This document shows positions 41,809 through 50,706 of a DNA stretch of 64,000 bases, piece after piece; the stretch's first letter is position 1; each line of letters begins with the position of its first letter. The stretch is from the NCBI GenBank assembly GCA_052174115.1, contig JBQMRX010000001.1:868001-932000 (forward strand), written 5' to 3'. The translations under genes and the position numbers were made by a program. The DNA comes from Arsenophonus sp052174115. Lineage in GTDB: Bacteria; Pseudomonadota; Gammaproteobacteria; Enterobacterales; Enterobacteriaceae. A model generated the notes under the pieces. It saw nothing but the letters and a program-made list of their open reading frames with translations. It was not told where the DNA came from and did no database searches.

Positions 41809-42725
41809 TATTGACCAAAACCTTTTGCAATAGTATCAACTGTTATTTTTAATAATTCTATATATGTAGGGACAGAACTATCAAGAGTAGAGAGAGAATC
41901 AACATATAATACGCCACCATATTTAGCAGTAGTTTCTTTGCTAATTTGTTTTGCTGGTTTATCAGAAACTGTACTTTCACTAAATATAACTGGAATATTA
42001 TACTTTTTTACAATATTAATAACTTTACGCACTTGTTGAGGAGACCCTTGTTCCTCTGCATTAATTGGCCATAAATAAGCTTCTTTAAATCCATAATCAT
42101 TAGCAAGATAACTAAACGCACCTTCGCTAGTTACTAACCATCTTTTTTGTTTTGAGATTTGTGAAAGTCTTTTTCGTAAAGATTTATCAACTTCACTAAT
42201 TTTATTAGCATATATTTTTGCATTTTTATTATAAGTATCTATATTCTTAAGATCATACTTTATAAGTGCTTGTCGAATATTTTCAATATATATTAATACA
42301 TTTTTAGCAGACATCCAAGCATGAGGATTAGAATTATCCTGATATTCACCTTCTTGAATAGGTATTGGTTTTATTCCTTCAGTAACAGTAACAGCAGGAA
42401 TATGTTTAAAATTTTCAAAAAAATGATTGAACCATTTTTCAAGTCCTAATCCATTTAATAAAATTAAATCAGCATTATGTGCTTTTAATATATCTTTTGG
42501 AGTTGGCTGATATTCATGAATTTCTGCTCCAGGTTTTGTAATTGATTGAACATTTGCTGCATTACCTGCTACATTTTGTGCAATATCTTGAATGATAGTT
42601 AAAGTAGTTACAACAGTAAATATCTTTGCGTATGCGACTTTTATTGGATTAAAAAGAATAAATATAGTAATTACCATTAAACAAATAAAAATATGTTTAA
42701 ATAAAAAGTTGAATCTTTTGTACAT
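41808..42725 (-). CDS. sitA: Mn/Fe ABC transporter periplasmic binding protein SitA (YfeA)
   Basis: 305 residues with an N-terminal signal sequence (positive MYKRFNFLFKH, hydrophobic core to about residue 25, AYA-type cleavage near 33). Cluster A-I metal-binding protein. The four expected ligands are visible: His in EIHEYQPTP, His in NPHAWMS, Glu in NAEEQGSP and Asp in VDSLSTLD. It captures Mn2+/Fe2+ in the periplasm for SitBCD. AGGA lies about 8 bases upstream of the ATG. First gene of sitABCD. The system is used by Yersinia (yfe) and by symbionts facing host metal limitation. Confidence 0.94.
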   Translation of the reverse strand: MYKRFNFLFKHIFICLMVITIFILFNPIKVAYAKIFTVVTTLTIIQDIAQNVAGNAANVQSITKPGAEIHEYQPTPKDILKAHNADLILLNGLGLEKWFNHFFENFKHIPAVTVTEGIKPIPIQEGEYQDNSNPHAWMSAKNVLIYIENIRQALIKYDLKNIDTYNKNAKIYANKISEVDKSLRKRLSQISKQKRWLVTSEGAFSYLANDYGFKEAYLWPINAEEQGSPQQVRKVINIVKKYNIPVIFSESTVSDKPAKQISKETTAKYGGVLYVDSLSTLDSSVPTYIELLKITVDTIAKGFGQ

Positions 42726-43038
42726 AAATTATTCCTGATAATAACGTATAAATTTTACTTTAATAATCATAATTATTAACTTTATATAAAATATATAAAT
42801 ATGATCAATCATTCTAATTATAATACATATAATTAGTAAATATAAAATTTTTTATATCACAATAAAAAACTAAAAAATTAATTATCTTTGTTTTTATTTT
42901 AATAGACTATAATATAGATGAAAATTTAATTAAAGTAATTATTAAGATTGAATCTAATTTCATGTTAATATTATAAATAAATTATATAAAATTATATAAA
43001 GTAAAATTTATTATATAATTATTTTTTTGTTTTTACTC
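42726..43038. other. sitA upstream region
   Basis: It holds the presumed sitA promoter (minus strand), including a possible Fur-like palindrome at 42760-42779. No gene is visible. Confidence 0.5.
42760..42779 (-). promoter_or_regulatory. possible Fur-type operator of sitABCD
   Basis: TTAATAAT-CATA-ATTATTAA is a perfect inverted repeat of 8-base arms, 35-55 bases upstream of the sitA start. It resembles the NATAAT hexamers of a Fur box (GATAATGATAATCATTATC). In DNA this AT-rich such matches arise easily, so it rests mainly on position before an iron/manganese operon. Confidence 0.25.
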
Positions 43039-43052
43039 GTGATTTACATCAA
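43039..43052 (+). promoter_or_regulatory. FNR/CRP-type binding site
   Basis: GTGATTTACATCAA matches the FNR consensus TTGAT-N4-ATCAA with one mismatch. A TATAAT (43054-43059) and a small start-like ORF (43081) follow. Its relatively high information content in AT-rich DNA makes it stand out. Confidence 0.45.
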
Positions 43053-43080
43053 TTATAATATAAATTATAGTAATAATACT

Positions 43081-43113
43081 ATGAACAATTTTAAAGATCC
43101 AGTGAGAGAATAA
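43081..43113 (+). pseudogene. truncated start of an unidentified gene
   Basis: An ATG opens MNNFKDPVRE and then stops. The ten codons are richer in G/C than their surroundings and look like a genuine protein N-terminus, preceded by the FNR-like site. No continuation is legible in any frame through the following 700 bases. I do not recognise the gene. The best reading is the corpse of an oxygen-regulated gene; chance is possible. Confidence 0.35.
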
Positions 43114-43821
43114 TAATATTGATGTTTTGATATAAAAATATTCTATATTTATACTTTTGAATAAAATAATTACTTATTACATACATCTTAATTACAAATT
43201 ATTTATTATATAATTCTAATTATATATATTGATAATATTTAAAATACTTTTATAAAATTTTTAATAAAAATCATAATTAATAATTAATAAGATTATTAAC
43301 TTCACTAAAGAAAATAATTTTTTCAAAAAATTGAATAAAATATTTTAATATACACGTATTTAAGTACAATATCTTTAGTAATTTAAAATGTCTATAATTT
43401 AATAGTTTATATTATAAATGCTAATTTTTGTTAAAAATATTATTATTTTTTGTTAAAAATATTAAATAAAAATTAAAATTTTTAATATAAGTAAAAATTT
43501 TATCGACAAATTATGTAATTTTTACTATTATAATTATAATTTTATTAAAAATAAATTAATTTTTTAATAATAAGAAAACAACTTGATGGTTAACTTGTTA
43601 TTGATTTTAGAATTTTATTTCTATTGATTATCAAATATTTAATATATTAATTAAAAAAAATGTATTAATAATGCATATTTATTATTTAGTATAATATTAT
43701 ACGTTTATATTATTTTATTTTTTAATTTTTATAAAAACATAATATTTTAAAATTTTATGTAATAAATTATTTTATTAAAAAATAAAATATATTTTAAAGA
43801 TATAATTTATCTTTTATTTAT
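43114..43821. other. AT-rich region before thrS
   Basis: No gene or clear remnant seen; it presumably carries the thrS promoter and leader. Confidence 0.5.
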
Positions 43822-43841
43822 TAGTAATTGGTGATTTACTA
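43822..43841 (+). promoter_or_regulatory. possible thrS translational operator hairpin
   Basis: TAGTAA (43822-43827) pairs with TTACTA (43836-43841) around an 8-base loop TTGGTGAT, ending 9 bases before the AAGGA ribosome site of thrS. The loop carries UGGU with GGU as in the tRNA-Thr anticodon loop. In E. coli ThrRS represses its own mRNA by binding an operator stem-loop that mimics the tRNA-Thr anticodon arm at this location. Confidence 0.4.
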
Positions 43842-43864
43842 CTATAAATTAAGGACTTTAAATA

Positions 43865-45787
43865 ATGCCAATTATTATCCTTCCTGATCAAAGCGAACGT
43901 CAATATGAATATCCAATTTCACTAATGGATATATTAAATGACATTAGCTTATATCTTGCAAAAACTTGTATAGCTGGTTGTATCAATGGTAAACCTGTTG
44001 ATGCTAGTGATATAATTAATAATAACGTTAAAATATCTATTATTACTAGTAAAGATCTCAAGAGTTTAGAGATTATTCGTCGTTCATGTACACATTTACT
44101 TGGCCATGCAATTAAACAATTATGGCCAACAACTAAAATGGTAATTAGCCTTCTTATTGAAAATGGTTTTTATTATGATGTTGATTTGGAATATTCTTTA
44201 ACTAAAAAAGATTTAGAAAAACTTGAACAACGCATGCATGAGTTAGCTAAAAAAAAATATAATATTATTAAAAAAATGGTTAGTTGGCAAGAAGCAAAAA
44301 ATATTTTTGTTGCTCGAGGTGAAGATTATAAAGTTAAAATTTTAGATAAAAATTTTAATAAAGATGACTATCCTAGACTTTATTATAATGAAGAGTATAT
44401 TGATATATGTTATGGACCTCATGTTTCCAATATTCGTTTTTGTTATTATTTTAAGCTAGAAAAAGTTACTAGAGCATATTGTAATCTTAATAACGATAAT
44501 AAAATATTACAAAGAATTTATGGAACAGCTTGGGGAAATAAAAAACAATTAACCACTTATTTATTGCGTTTAGAAGAAATAACAAAACGTGATCATCGTA
44601 AAATAGGTAAACAACTTAATCTTTATCATATGCAAGAAGAAGTACCTGGTATAGCATTTTGGCATAATGATGGTTTAGTAATATTTCGTGAATTAGAAAC
44701 TTTTCTTCGTACTAAATTGAATGAATATCAGTATCAAGAGGTAAAAGGTCCATTAATAATGGATCGTATTCTTTGGGAAAAAACAGGTCATTGGGAAAAT
44801 TATAAAGAAAATATGTTTACTACCTCATCTGAGAATCGAGAATATTGTATAAAACCAATGAATTGTCCAGCTCATGTACAAATATTTAATCAAGGTTTAA
44901 AATCTTATCGTGATTTACCGTTACGGATGGCAGAATTTGGAAGTTGTCATCGTAATGAACCATCTGGTTCTTTACATGGTTTGATGCGTGTGCGGGGGTT
45001 TACTCAAGATGATGCACATATTTTTTGTACTGAACACCAGATCTTAACAGAAGTAAAAAATTGTATTAAAATGATTTATGATGTTTATAAAACTTTTGGT
45101 TTTAAAAAGATTTTAGTTAAATTATCTACTAGACCAAAAAAACGGATAGGTAGTGATATTCAGTGGGATCGTACAGAAACAGAACTTGCTAATGCATTAG
45201 GTGATATTAAATTTATTTATCAACCTGGAGAAGGTGCATTTTATGGGCCTAAAATTGAGTTTATACTTTATGATTGCTTGGATCGGGCTTGGCAATGTGG
45301 TACTGTACAACTCGATTTTTTATTACCAAGTCGTTTAGGTGCTTTTTATATAGATGAAAATAATGAACGTCAGATACCAGTAATGATTCATCGTGCTATT
45401 TTAGGTTCATTAGAGCGTTTTATTGGAATTTTAACTGAAGAGTATGCTGGTTTTTTTCCAATCTGGTTAGCACCATTACAAATAGTAATAATAAATATCA
45501 CAGATGAACAAATTGATTTTGTACAAAAAATAGTAAAAAAATTAAATAATTTTGGTATTCGTGTAAAAGCAGACTTGAGAAATGAGACAATAGGATTTAA
45601 AATTCGTGAACATACTTTGCGTCGAGTTCCTTATATGTTAATTTGTGGTAATAAAGAGATTAAATTAAACAAAATATCTGTTAGAACTCGTAATGGTGAA
45701 GATTTAGGAACATTTGATGTTATAGAATTTGCAAAAAGAGTGCTTAATGAAATTCGCACTCGTCATACTTATCAATTGGAGGAATAA
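43865..45787 (+). CDS. thrS: threonyl-tRNA synthetase
   Basis: 640 residues (E. coli 642). An N-terminal TGS domain (1-60) is followed by the editing domain with its paired histidines in CTHLLGHAI and the CYGPH motif, so serine editing is probably intact. The class II catalytic core has motif 2 (HRNEPSGSLHGLMRVRGFTQ), and the zinc ligands are a Cys in KPMNCPAHVQ, a His in DDAHIFC and a His in VMIHRAILGS. The anticodon-binding domain ends the protein. AAGGA lies 9 bases before the ATG. First gene of the conserved thrS-infC-rpmI-rplT-pheST-ihfA cluster. Confidence 0.97.
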   Translation: MPIIILPDQSERQYEYPISLMDILNDISLYLAKTCIAGCINGKPVDASDIINNNVKISIITSKDLKSLEIIRRSCTHLLGHAIKQLWPTTKMVISLLIENGFYYDVDLEYSLTKKDLEKLEQRMHELAKKKYNIIKKMVSWQEAKNIFVARGEDYKVKILDKNFNKDDYPRLYYNEEYIDICYGPHVSNIRFCYYFKLEKVTRAYCNLNNDNKILQRIYGTAWGNKKQLTTYLLRLEEITKRDHRKIGKQLNLYHMQEEVPGIAFWHNDGLVIFRELETFLRTKLNEYQYQEVKGPLIMDRILWEKTGHWENYKENMFTTSSENREYCIKPMNCPAHVQIFNQGLKSYRDLPLRMAEFGSCHRNEPSGSLHGLMRVRGFTQDDAHIFCTEHQILTEVKNCIKMIYDVYKTFGFKKILVKLSTRPKKRIGSDIQWDRTETELANALGDIKFIYQPGEGAFYGPKIEFILYDCLDRAWQCGTVQLDFLLPSRLGAFYIDENNERQIPVMIHRAILGSLERFIGILTEEYAGFFPIWLAPLQIVIINITDEQIDFVQKIVKKLNNFGIRVKADLRNETIGFKIREHTLRRVPYMLICGNKEIKLNKISVRTRNGEDLGTFDVIEFAKRVLNEIRTRHTYQLEE

Positions 45788-45790
45788 GGT

Positions 45791-46330
45791 ATTAAAGGCG
45801 GAAAAAGAATTCAAATGGCACGTTTAAATCGTATTAATACTGAGATTCGTGCTTCTGAAGTTCGTTTAAGTGATTTAAATGGCGAACAAATTGGTATTAT
45901 AAGTTTAAAAGAGGCTCTTAAAAAAGCTGAGGAAATTGGTGTTGATTTAGTTGAAATAAGTCCAAATGCTGATCCACCAGTTTGTCGTATTATGGATTAT
46001 GGTAAATTTCTCTATGAAAAAAGTAAATCGCTTAAAGAACAAAAAAAGAAACAAAGAGTTATTCAGGTAAAAGAAATTAAATTCCGACCTGGTACAGGTC
46101 AAGGTGATTATCAAGTTAAACTACGAAATCTAATTCGTTTTTTAGATTATGGGGATAAAGTAAAAATCACATTACGGTTTCGTGGTCGTGAAATGGTGCA
46201 CCAACAAATTGGTATTGATATGCTTAATCGTATTAAAAATGATTTGGATGAGATATCAGTTGTTGAATATTTTCCAAATAAGATTGAAGGTCGTCAAATG
46301 ACCATGATACTTGCACCGAAAAAAAAATAA
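45791..46330 (+). CDS. infC: translation initiation factor IF-3 (AUU start)
   Basis: IF-3 binds the 30S subunit, prevents premature 50S joining and checks the initiator tRNA and start codon. I place the start at ATT 45791, giving 179 residues beginning (M)KGGKRIQMARLNRI, collinear with E. coli IF-3 (MKGGKRVQTARPNRI, 180). The ATG at 45815 would cut off this conserved N-terminus. The ribosome site GGAGG (45778-45782) overlaps the thrS stop. AUU initiation is the known basis of IF-3 autoregulation. Downstream, EQKKKQRVIQVKEIKFRPGT and FRGREMVHQQIG are intact. Confidence 0.92.
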   Translation: MKGGKRIQMARLNRINTEIRASEVRLSDLNGEQIGIISLKEALKKAEEIGVDLVEISPNADPPVCRIMDYGKFLYEKSKSLKEQKKKQRVIQVKEIKFRPGTGQGDYQVKLRNLIRFLDYGDKVKITLRFRGREMVHQQIGIDMLNRIKNDLDEISVVEYFPNKIEGRQMTMILAPKKK

Positions 46331-46430
46331 CTAGATAAATAAAACAACACAATTTTATTTTAGATAAAAATTACTTATTTGGTTGTTTAGTTATTTAATT
46401 ATAATTAATAATGCGAAGTGGATATTTAAA

Positions 46431-46628
46431 ATGCCAAAAATTAAAACAGTACGTAGTGTAGCAAAACGTTTTAAAAAAACTGCTAGTGGTAATTTTAAAT
46501 TTAAACATGCTAACCTTCGTCATATTTTAACTAAAAAATCAACTAAACGTAAACGTCATTTACGACAAAAAAATATGATTTCTAAAAGTGACTTTGGTTT
46601 TATAAAAATATGTTTACCATATATATAA
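46431..46628 (+). CDS. rpmI: 50S ribosomal protein L35
   Basis: 65 residues, the standard L35 length. It begins MPKIKTVRSVAKRFKKTASG and carries the basic HILTKKSTKRKRHLR core. I use the ATG at 46431; an upstream in-frame ATG at 46383 would add 16 non-homologous residues. Between infC and rpmI, AAACAAC (46342-46348) can pair with GTTGTTT (46382-46388). That long-range pairing recalls the L20-binding operator of E. coli, but I cannot show that it is one. Confidence 0.95.
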   Translation: MPKIKTVRSVAKRFKKTASGNFKFKHANLRHILTKKSTKRKRHLRQKNMISKSDFGFIKICLPYI

Positions 46629-46684
46629 GTTTTAGTTTTTAGTTTAAAATTATTGAATTTAATTCAAAGTGATAGGAGGAATAT

Positions 46685-47050
46685 ATGCCTCATGTAAAGC
46701 GCGGTGTAATAGCTCGTCAACGTCACAAAAAAATATTAAAACAAGCAAAAGGTTATTATGGTGCTCGTTCACGTATTTATCGTGTTGCTTTTCAAGCTGT
46801 AATTAAAGCAGGTCAATATGCTTATCGTGATCGTCGTCAGCGTAAGCGTCAGATTCGTAAGTTATGGATCGCGCGCATTAATGCTGCTGCTCGTCAAAAT
46901 GGTTTATCATATAGTTGTTTTATTCGTGGTTTAAAAAAAGCCTCAATTATAATTGATCGTAAGATTTTATCTGATATTGCTATTTTTGATAAACTTGCAT
47001 TTGCAATGTTAGTTGAAGAAAGTAAAAAACAAGTTAATTTAATTGCTTAA
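46685..47050 (+). CDS. rplT: 50S ribosomal protein L20
   Basis: 121 residues (E. coli 118). L20 is an early 23S rRNA assembly protein and, in E. coli, represses rpmI-rplT translation. MPHVKRGVIARQRHKKILKQ, KGYYGARSRIYRVA and RDRRQRKRQIRKLWIARINA are near-universal L20 stretches. AGGAGG just upstream is a strong ribosome site. It follows rpmI by 56 bases. Confidence 0.97.
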   Translation: MPHVKRGVIARQRHKKILKQAKGYYGARSRIYRVAFQAVIKAGQYAYRDRRQRKRQIRKLWIARINAAARQNGLSYSCFIRGLKKASIIIDRKILSDIAIFDKLAFAMLVEESKKQVNLIA

Positions 47051-47116
47051 ATTAAAAATATATTAAGTTTTATTTTATTATTAATAATCTATTATCTTAT
47101 AAATAAGAACTATTTT

Positions 47117-47209
47117 ATGAATGGTTATTTTTTAAAAGATAAAATTATATTTTTTATTTTTTTTATTTTTAAGCTCAAAAAATTTTCATATTTTAAAAAA
47201 AAGAGATAA
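47117..47209 (+). CDS. pheM: probable Phe-rich leader peptide of pheST (PheM-like)
   Basis: A 30-codon ORF starting MNGYFLKDKIIFFIFFIFKL has eight Phe codons, five of them within seven residues (FFIFFIF), and ends just before a terminator hairpin upstream of pheS. E. coli pheM ([14 protein letters not shown]) is the leader whose translation senses Phe-tRNA charging and controls attenuation of pheST. Length and sequence differ, and TTT codons are cheap in this AT-rich genome. The assignment therefore rests on position (between rplT and pheS), the start MN, the Phe cluster and the following hairpin. Confidence 0.5.
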   Translation: MNGYFLKDKIIFFIFFIFKLKKFSYFKKKR

Positions 47210-47216
47210 AACAGCG

Positions 47217-47243
47217 ATAAGCGTCCATTTGGAGGCTTTTTTT
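47217..47243 (+). terminator. attenuator/terminator upstream of pheS
   Basis: GCGTCC (47221-47226) and GGAGGC (47231-47236) form a GC-rich stem with one G/G mismatch around ATTT, followed by seven T (47237-47243). It lies 70 bases before pheS, in the position of the E. coli pheST attenuator. Confidence 0.65.
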
Positions 47244-47316
47244 ATAATTTTGAAAAAATAAAAAATTTTAAAATTATTAAGTTAAATGATTATAAGATAA
47301 ATAGAGGAGTGGAAAA

Positions 47317-48300
47317 ATGCTACATCTAATCGAGTTAATTTCGTTAGCAAAAACAGCTATAGAAAAAGCTCAGGATGTTGCTGTTTTGAATTCAGTACGT
47401 ATTGAGTTTTTAGGTAAAAAGGGTCATTTAACACTACAAATGTTATCTTTACATAATCTACCTGAAAAAGAACGCCTTGCAGCAAGAATAATTATTAATC
47501 AGGCAAAACAAGAACTTCAGAATTTGTTTAATAGTCGTAAAGAACAATTAGAAACCATTATTTTTAATACTCTAATAGCTGCAGAAAAAATAGATATTAC
47601 ATTACCAGGTCGTCAAATTGAAAATGGTAGTTTTCATCCAATAACACATACAATTTATCGTATTGAAAAATTTTTTAGTGAGCTTGGTTTTTCTATTATT
47701 TATGGCCCTGAAATAGAAGATGATTATCATAATTTTGATGCCTTAAATATTCCTCTTTACCATCCTACTCGAGTTTCACATGATACTTTTTGGTTTAATA
47801 CTACTTGTTTATTACGTACACAAACTTCTAGTGTTCAAATTCGCACAATGAAAGATAAAAAACCACCTATTCGTATTATTGCTCCTGGTCGTGTTTATCG
47901 AAATGATCATGATCAAACCCATACTCCAATGTTTCATCAAATAGAAGGTTTAATTGTTGATAACAACATCAGTTTTTCTAATTTAAAAGCTACAGTACAT
48001 TACTTTTTAAATTATTTTTTTGAAGAAAAAATCCACGCTCGTTTTCGAGCATCATATTTTCCATTTACTGAACCTTCAGCTGAAGTTGATGTGATGAATA
48101 AAAATGGTAAATGGTTAGAAATTTTAGGTTGTGGTATGGTGCATCCAAATGTATTACGCAATGTTGGTATCGATCCTAACTTATATTCTGGTTTTGCTTT
48201 TGGAATAGGAGTAGAACGTTTAGCAATGTTAAGATATAACATAATAGATTTACGTGTTTTTTTTGAAAATGATCTTCGTTTTCTTAAACAATTTAGATAA
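47317..48300 (+). CDS. pheS: phenylalanyl-tRNA synthetase alpha subunit
   Basis: 327 residues, as in E. coli. PheS is the catalytic subunit of the alpha2-beta2 enzyme. A coiled-coil N-terminus (1-90) is followed by the class II core: FHPITHTIYRIEKFF, YGPEIEDDYHNFDALN, the motif 2 loop RVYRNDHDQTHTPMFHQIEG and motif 3 FAFGIGVERLAMLRY. The ATG follows AGAGGAGTGG. It is 14 bases from pheT. Confidence 0.97.
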   Translation: MLHLIELISLAKTAIEKAQDVAVLNSVRIEFLGKKGHLTLQMLSLHNLPEKERLAARIIINQAKQELQNLFNSRKEQLETIIFNTLIAAEKIDITLPGRQIENGSFHPITHTIYRIEKFFSELGFSIIYGPEIEDDYHNFDALNIPLYHPTRVSHDTFWFNTTCLLRTQTSSVQIRTMKDKKPPIRIIAPGRVYRNDHDQTHTPMFHQIEGLIVDNNISFSNLKATVHYFLNYFFEEKIHARFRASYFPFTEPSAEVDVMNKNGKWLEILGCGMVHPNVLRNVGIDPNLYSGFAFGIGVERLAMLRYNIIDLRVFFENDLRFLKQFR

Positions 48301-48314
48301 AGCAGAATTATCAC

Positions 48315-50702
48315 ATGAAATTAAGTGAATTTTGGTTACGTGAGTGGGTAAATCCATCAATAAGTAGTAAGGCTTTATCAGAGCAAATGACGATGGCTGG
48401 TTTAGAAGTTAATAATATTAATCCTGTTGCTGGTCAATTTCAAGGTGTATTAATCGGTGAAATCGTTAAATGTATTCAACATCCTAATGCAAATAAATTA
48501 TTTTTAACAAAGGTTAATATTGGAACTAAACATTTACTTAATATTATATGTGGAGCACCAAATTGTCGTCAAGGATTAAAAGTCGCTGTAGCAAGAGTTG
48601 ATGTTATTTTACCAAATAATTTTAAAATTAAAGAGATAAAATTACACGGTGAACTTTCTGAAGGTATACTTTGTTCTTATTCTGAACTTGCTATTTCTGA
48701 CGATAATATTGGTATCATTGAATTACCTCAAAATGCTCCTATTGGGATCGATATTCGTAATTACTTAAAACTTGACGATCATATCTTTGAAGTAAGTTTA
48801 ACGCCGAATCGTGCTGATTGCTTAAGTATTTTAGGTATAGCGCGTGATGTTGCAGCTATTAATAATCTTAAGTTAAATACCGTGAAAATTGATCCAGTTA
48901 AATGTACTAATACTACTGTTTTTCCTATTCAAGTAAAAGTACCTTTGGCATGTCCACGTTTTTTGGGACGAGTAATAAAAAATATTGATATTACAGTAAA
49001 AACACCTATCTGGATGAGAGAAAAATTACGTCGCAGTGGGATTCATACTATTAATCCTGTGCTTGATATTACTAATTTTGTATTATTAGAGCTAGGTCAA
49101 CCCTTACATTCTTATGATCTTGATCGCTTAAATGGAAGTATAATTGTTCGAATGGCGAAAGAAGATGAAATATTAATTTTACTTGATAATAGTAAAATAA
49201 CTTTAAAACAAGATATTTTAGTTATTGCTGATGAGAAAAATATTTTAGGTCTAGCTGGTATTTTTTATGGTAAGTATTCAAATATTAATCAAAACACAAA
49301 AAATATTTTATTGGAAAGTGTTTTTTTTAATCCATTATCAATAATTGGCCGGGCACTTAATTATAATCTTCATACTGAAGCTTCACATCGTTTTGAACGT
49401 GGAGTAGATCCACAATTGCAATATAGAGCTATGGAACGTGCCAGTAAATTAATAGTTGAAATTTGTGGTGGCGATGTTGGAATTATTATTGATATAAGTC
49501 ATCAAAATAGCTTACCAAAAGTAGAAAAAATAATATTAACTAGACAAAAGATCGATCGTTTAATTGGCCATAGTATTTCTAATGTTAATGTTAGTCAGAT
49601 TCTTAAACGTTTAGGTTTCAAAGTAATTTACAAAAAAGATAGCTGGCAAGTAGTTACTCCATCTTGGCGTTTTGATGTAAAGATTGAAGAAGATTTAATT
49701 GAAGAAATAGCTCGTATTTATGGATATAATAATATACTTAATATACCTTTACATGCTGATTTAATAATAACTTCACATTCTGAGTCAATTCTTCCATTAA
49801 AAAGAGTAAAAACATTATTAATTGATCGAGGTTATAATGAAGCAATTACTTATAGTTTTGTTGATCCTAAAATTCAGTTACTACTACATCCAAATTCTAA
49901 TGCAATAATTTTACCTCATCCTATTTCGATTAATATGTCTGCAATGCGACTTTCTTTACTACCAGGTTTAATAACAGCAATAATTTATAATCAAAATCGT
50001 CAACAAAACCGCATTCGCTTATTTGAAACTGGTTTACGATTTCTGCCAGATATAACAGCAGAACATGGTATTCGGCAAGAATTAATATTAGCAGGTGCAA
50101 TTACTGGTAATCGATACGAAGAGCATTGGTTAGAAAAAAAACGAGTTGTTGATTTTTTTGATATAAAAGGTGATATTGAAGCAATACTAGAATTAACTGG
50201 AAAATTAAATGATATTATTTATAAAAATAATTTTAATCTTATATTTCATCCAGGACAAAGTGCTGAAATTTATTTAAATAACAATTACATTGGATACATA
50301 GGCGTTATTCATCCTGAACTAGAAAATAAGTTAAATTTAAATGGTCGGACACTAGTTTTTGAATTATTATGGGATGCAATTAAAGATCGTATTATCCCTA
50401 AAGTAAATATGATTTCACGTTTTCCAGCTAATCGACGAGATATTGCTATTGTAGTATCAGAAGAGGTAACAATAGCAGATATTTTTACTGAATGTAAGAA
50501 AATCAGTATAAATCATATAGTTACAATAAACTTATTTGATCTCTATTATGGCAAAGGAATACCGAAAGGTTATAAAAGCCTTGCTATTAGCTTAATTTTT
50601 CAAGATATAGATCGTACTTTGGAAGAAAAAGAGATTACAGCAACTGTTAATAAATATATTGCTGCATTAAAACAACGATTCCAAGCCTCCTTGAGGGACT
50701 AA
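48315..50702 (+). CDS. pheT: phenylalanyl-tRNA synthetase beta subunit
   Basis: 795 residues, exactly E. coli length. It has an N-terminal OB-fold tRNA-binding domain (about 40-150), B3/B4 editing region (about 210-400), B5 domain, catalytic-like core and the C-terminal ferredoxin-fold anticodon-binding domain (about 700-795: FPANRRDIAIVVSEE). FHPGQSAEIY near 640 is typical. It structures the heterotetramer, hydrolyses Tyr-tRNA-Phe and grips tRNA. It abuts ihfA with 4 bases between. Confidence 0.97.
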   Translation: MKLSEFWLREWVNPSISSKALSEQMTMAGLEVNNINPVAGQFQGVLIGEIVKCIQHPNANKLFLTKVNIGTKHLLNIICGAPNCRQGLKVAVARVDVILPNNFKIKEIKLHGELSEGILCSYSELAISDDNIGIIELPQNAPIGIDIRNYLKLDDHIFEVSLTPNRADCLSILGIARDVAAINNLKLNTVKIDPVKCTNTTVFPIQVKVPLACPRFLGRVIKNIDITVKTPIWMREKLRRSGIHTINPVLDITNFVLLELGQPLHSYDLDRLNGSIIVRMAKEDEILILLDNSKITLKQDILVIADEKNILGLAGIFYGKYSNINQNTKNILLESVFFNPLSIIGRALNYNLHTEASHRFERGVDPQLQYRAMERASKLIVEICGGDVGIIIDISHQNSLPKVEKIILTRQKIDRLIGHSISNVNVSQILKRLGFKVIYKKDSWQVVTPSWRFDVKIEEDLIEEIARIYGYNNILNIPLHADLIITSHSESILPLKRVKTLLIDRGYNEAITYSFVDPKIQLLLHPNSNAIILPHPISINMSAMRLSLLPGLITAIIYNQNRQQNRIRLFETGLRFLPDITAEHGIRQELILAGAITGNRYEEHWLEKKRVVDFFDIKGDIEAILELTGKLNDIIYKNNFNLIFHPGQSAEIYLNNNYIGYIGVIHPELENKLNLNGRTLVFELLWDAIKDRIIPKVNMISRFPANRRDIAIVVSEEVTIADIFTECKKISINHIVTINLFDLYYGKGIPKGYKSLAISLIFQDIDRTLEEKEITATVNKYIAALKQRFQASLRD

Positions 50703-50706
50703 ATTT

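Noticed and set aside
48012..48314. 100-codon ORF antisense to the 3' end of pheS
   Set aside because: Shadow of pheS; no ribosome site and no family features.
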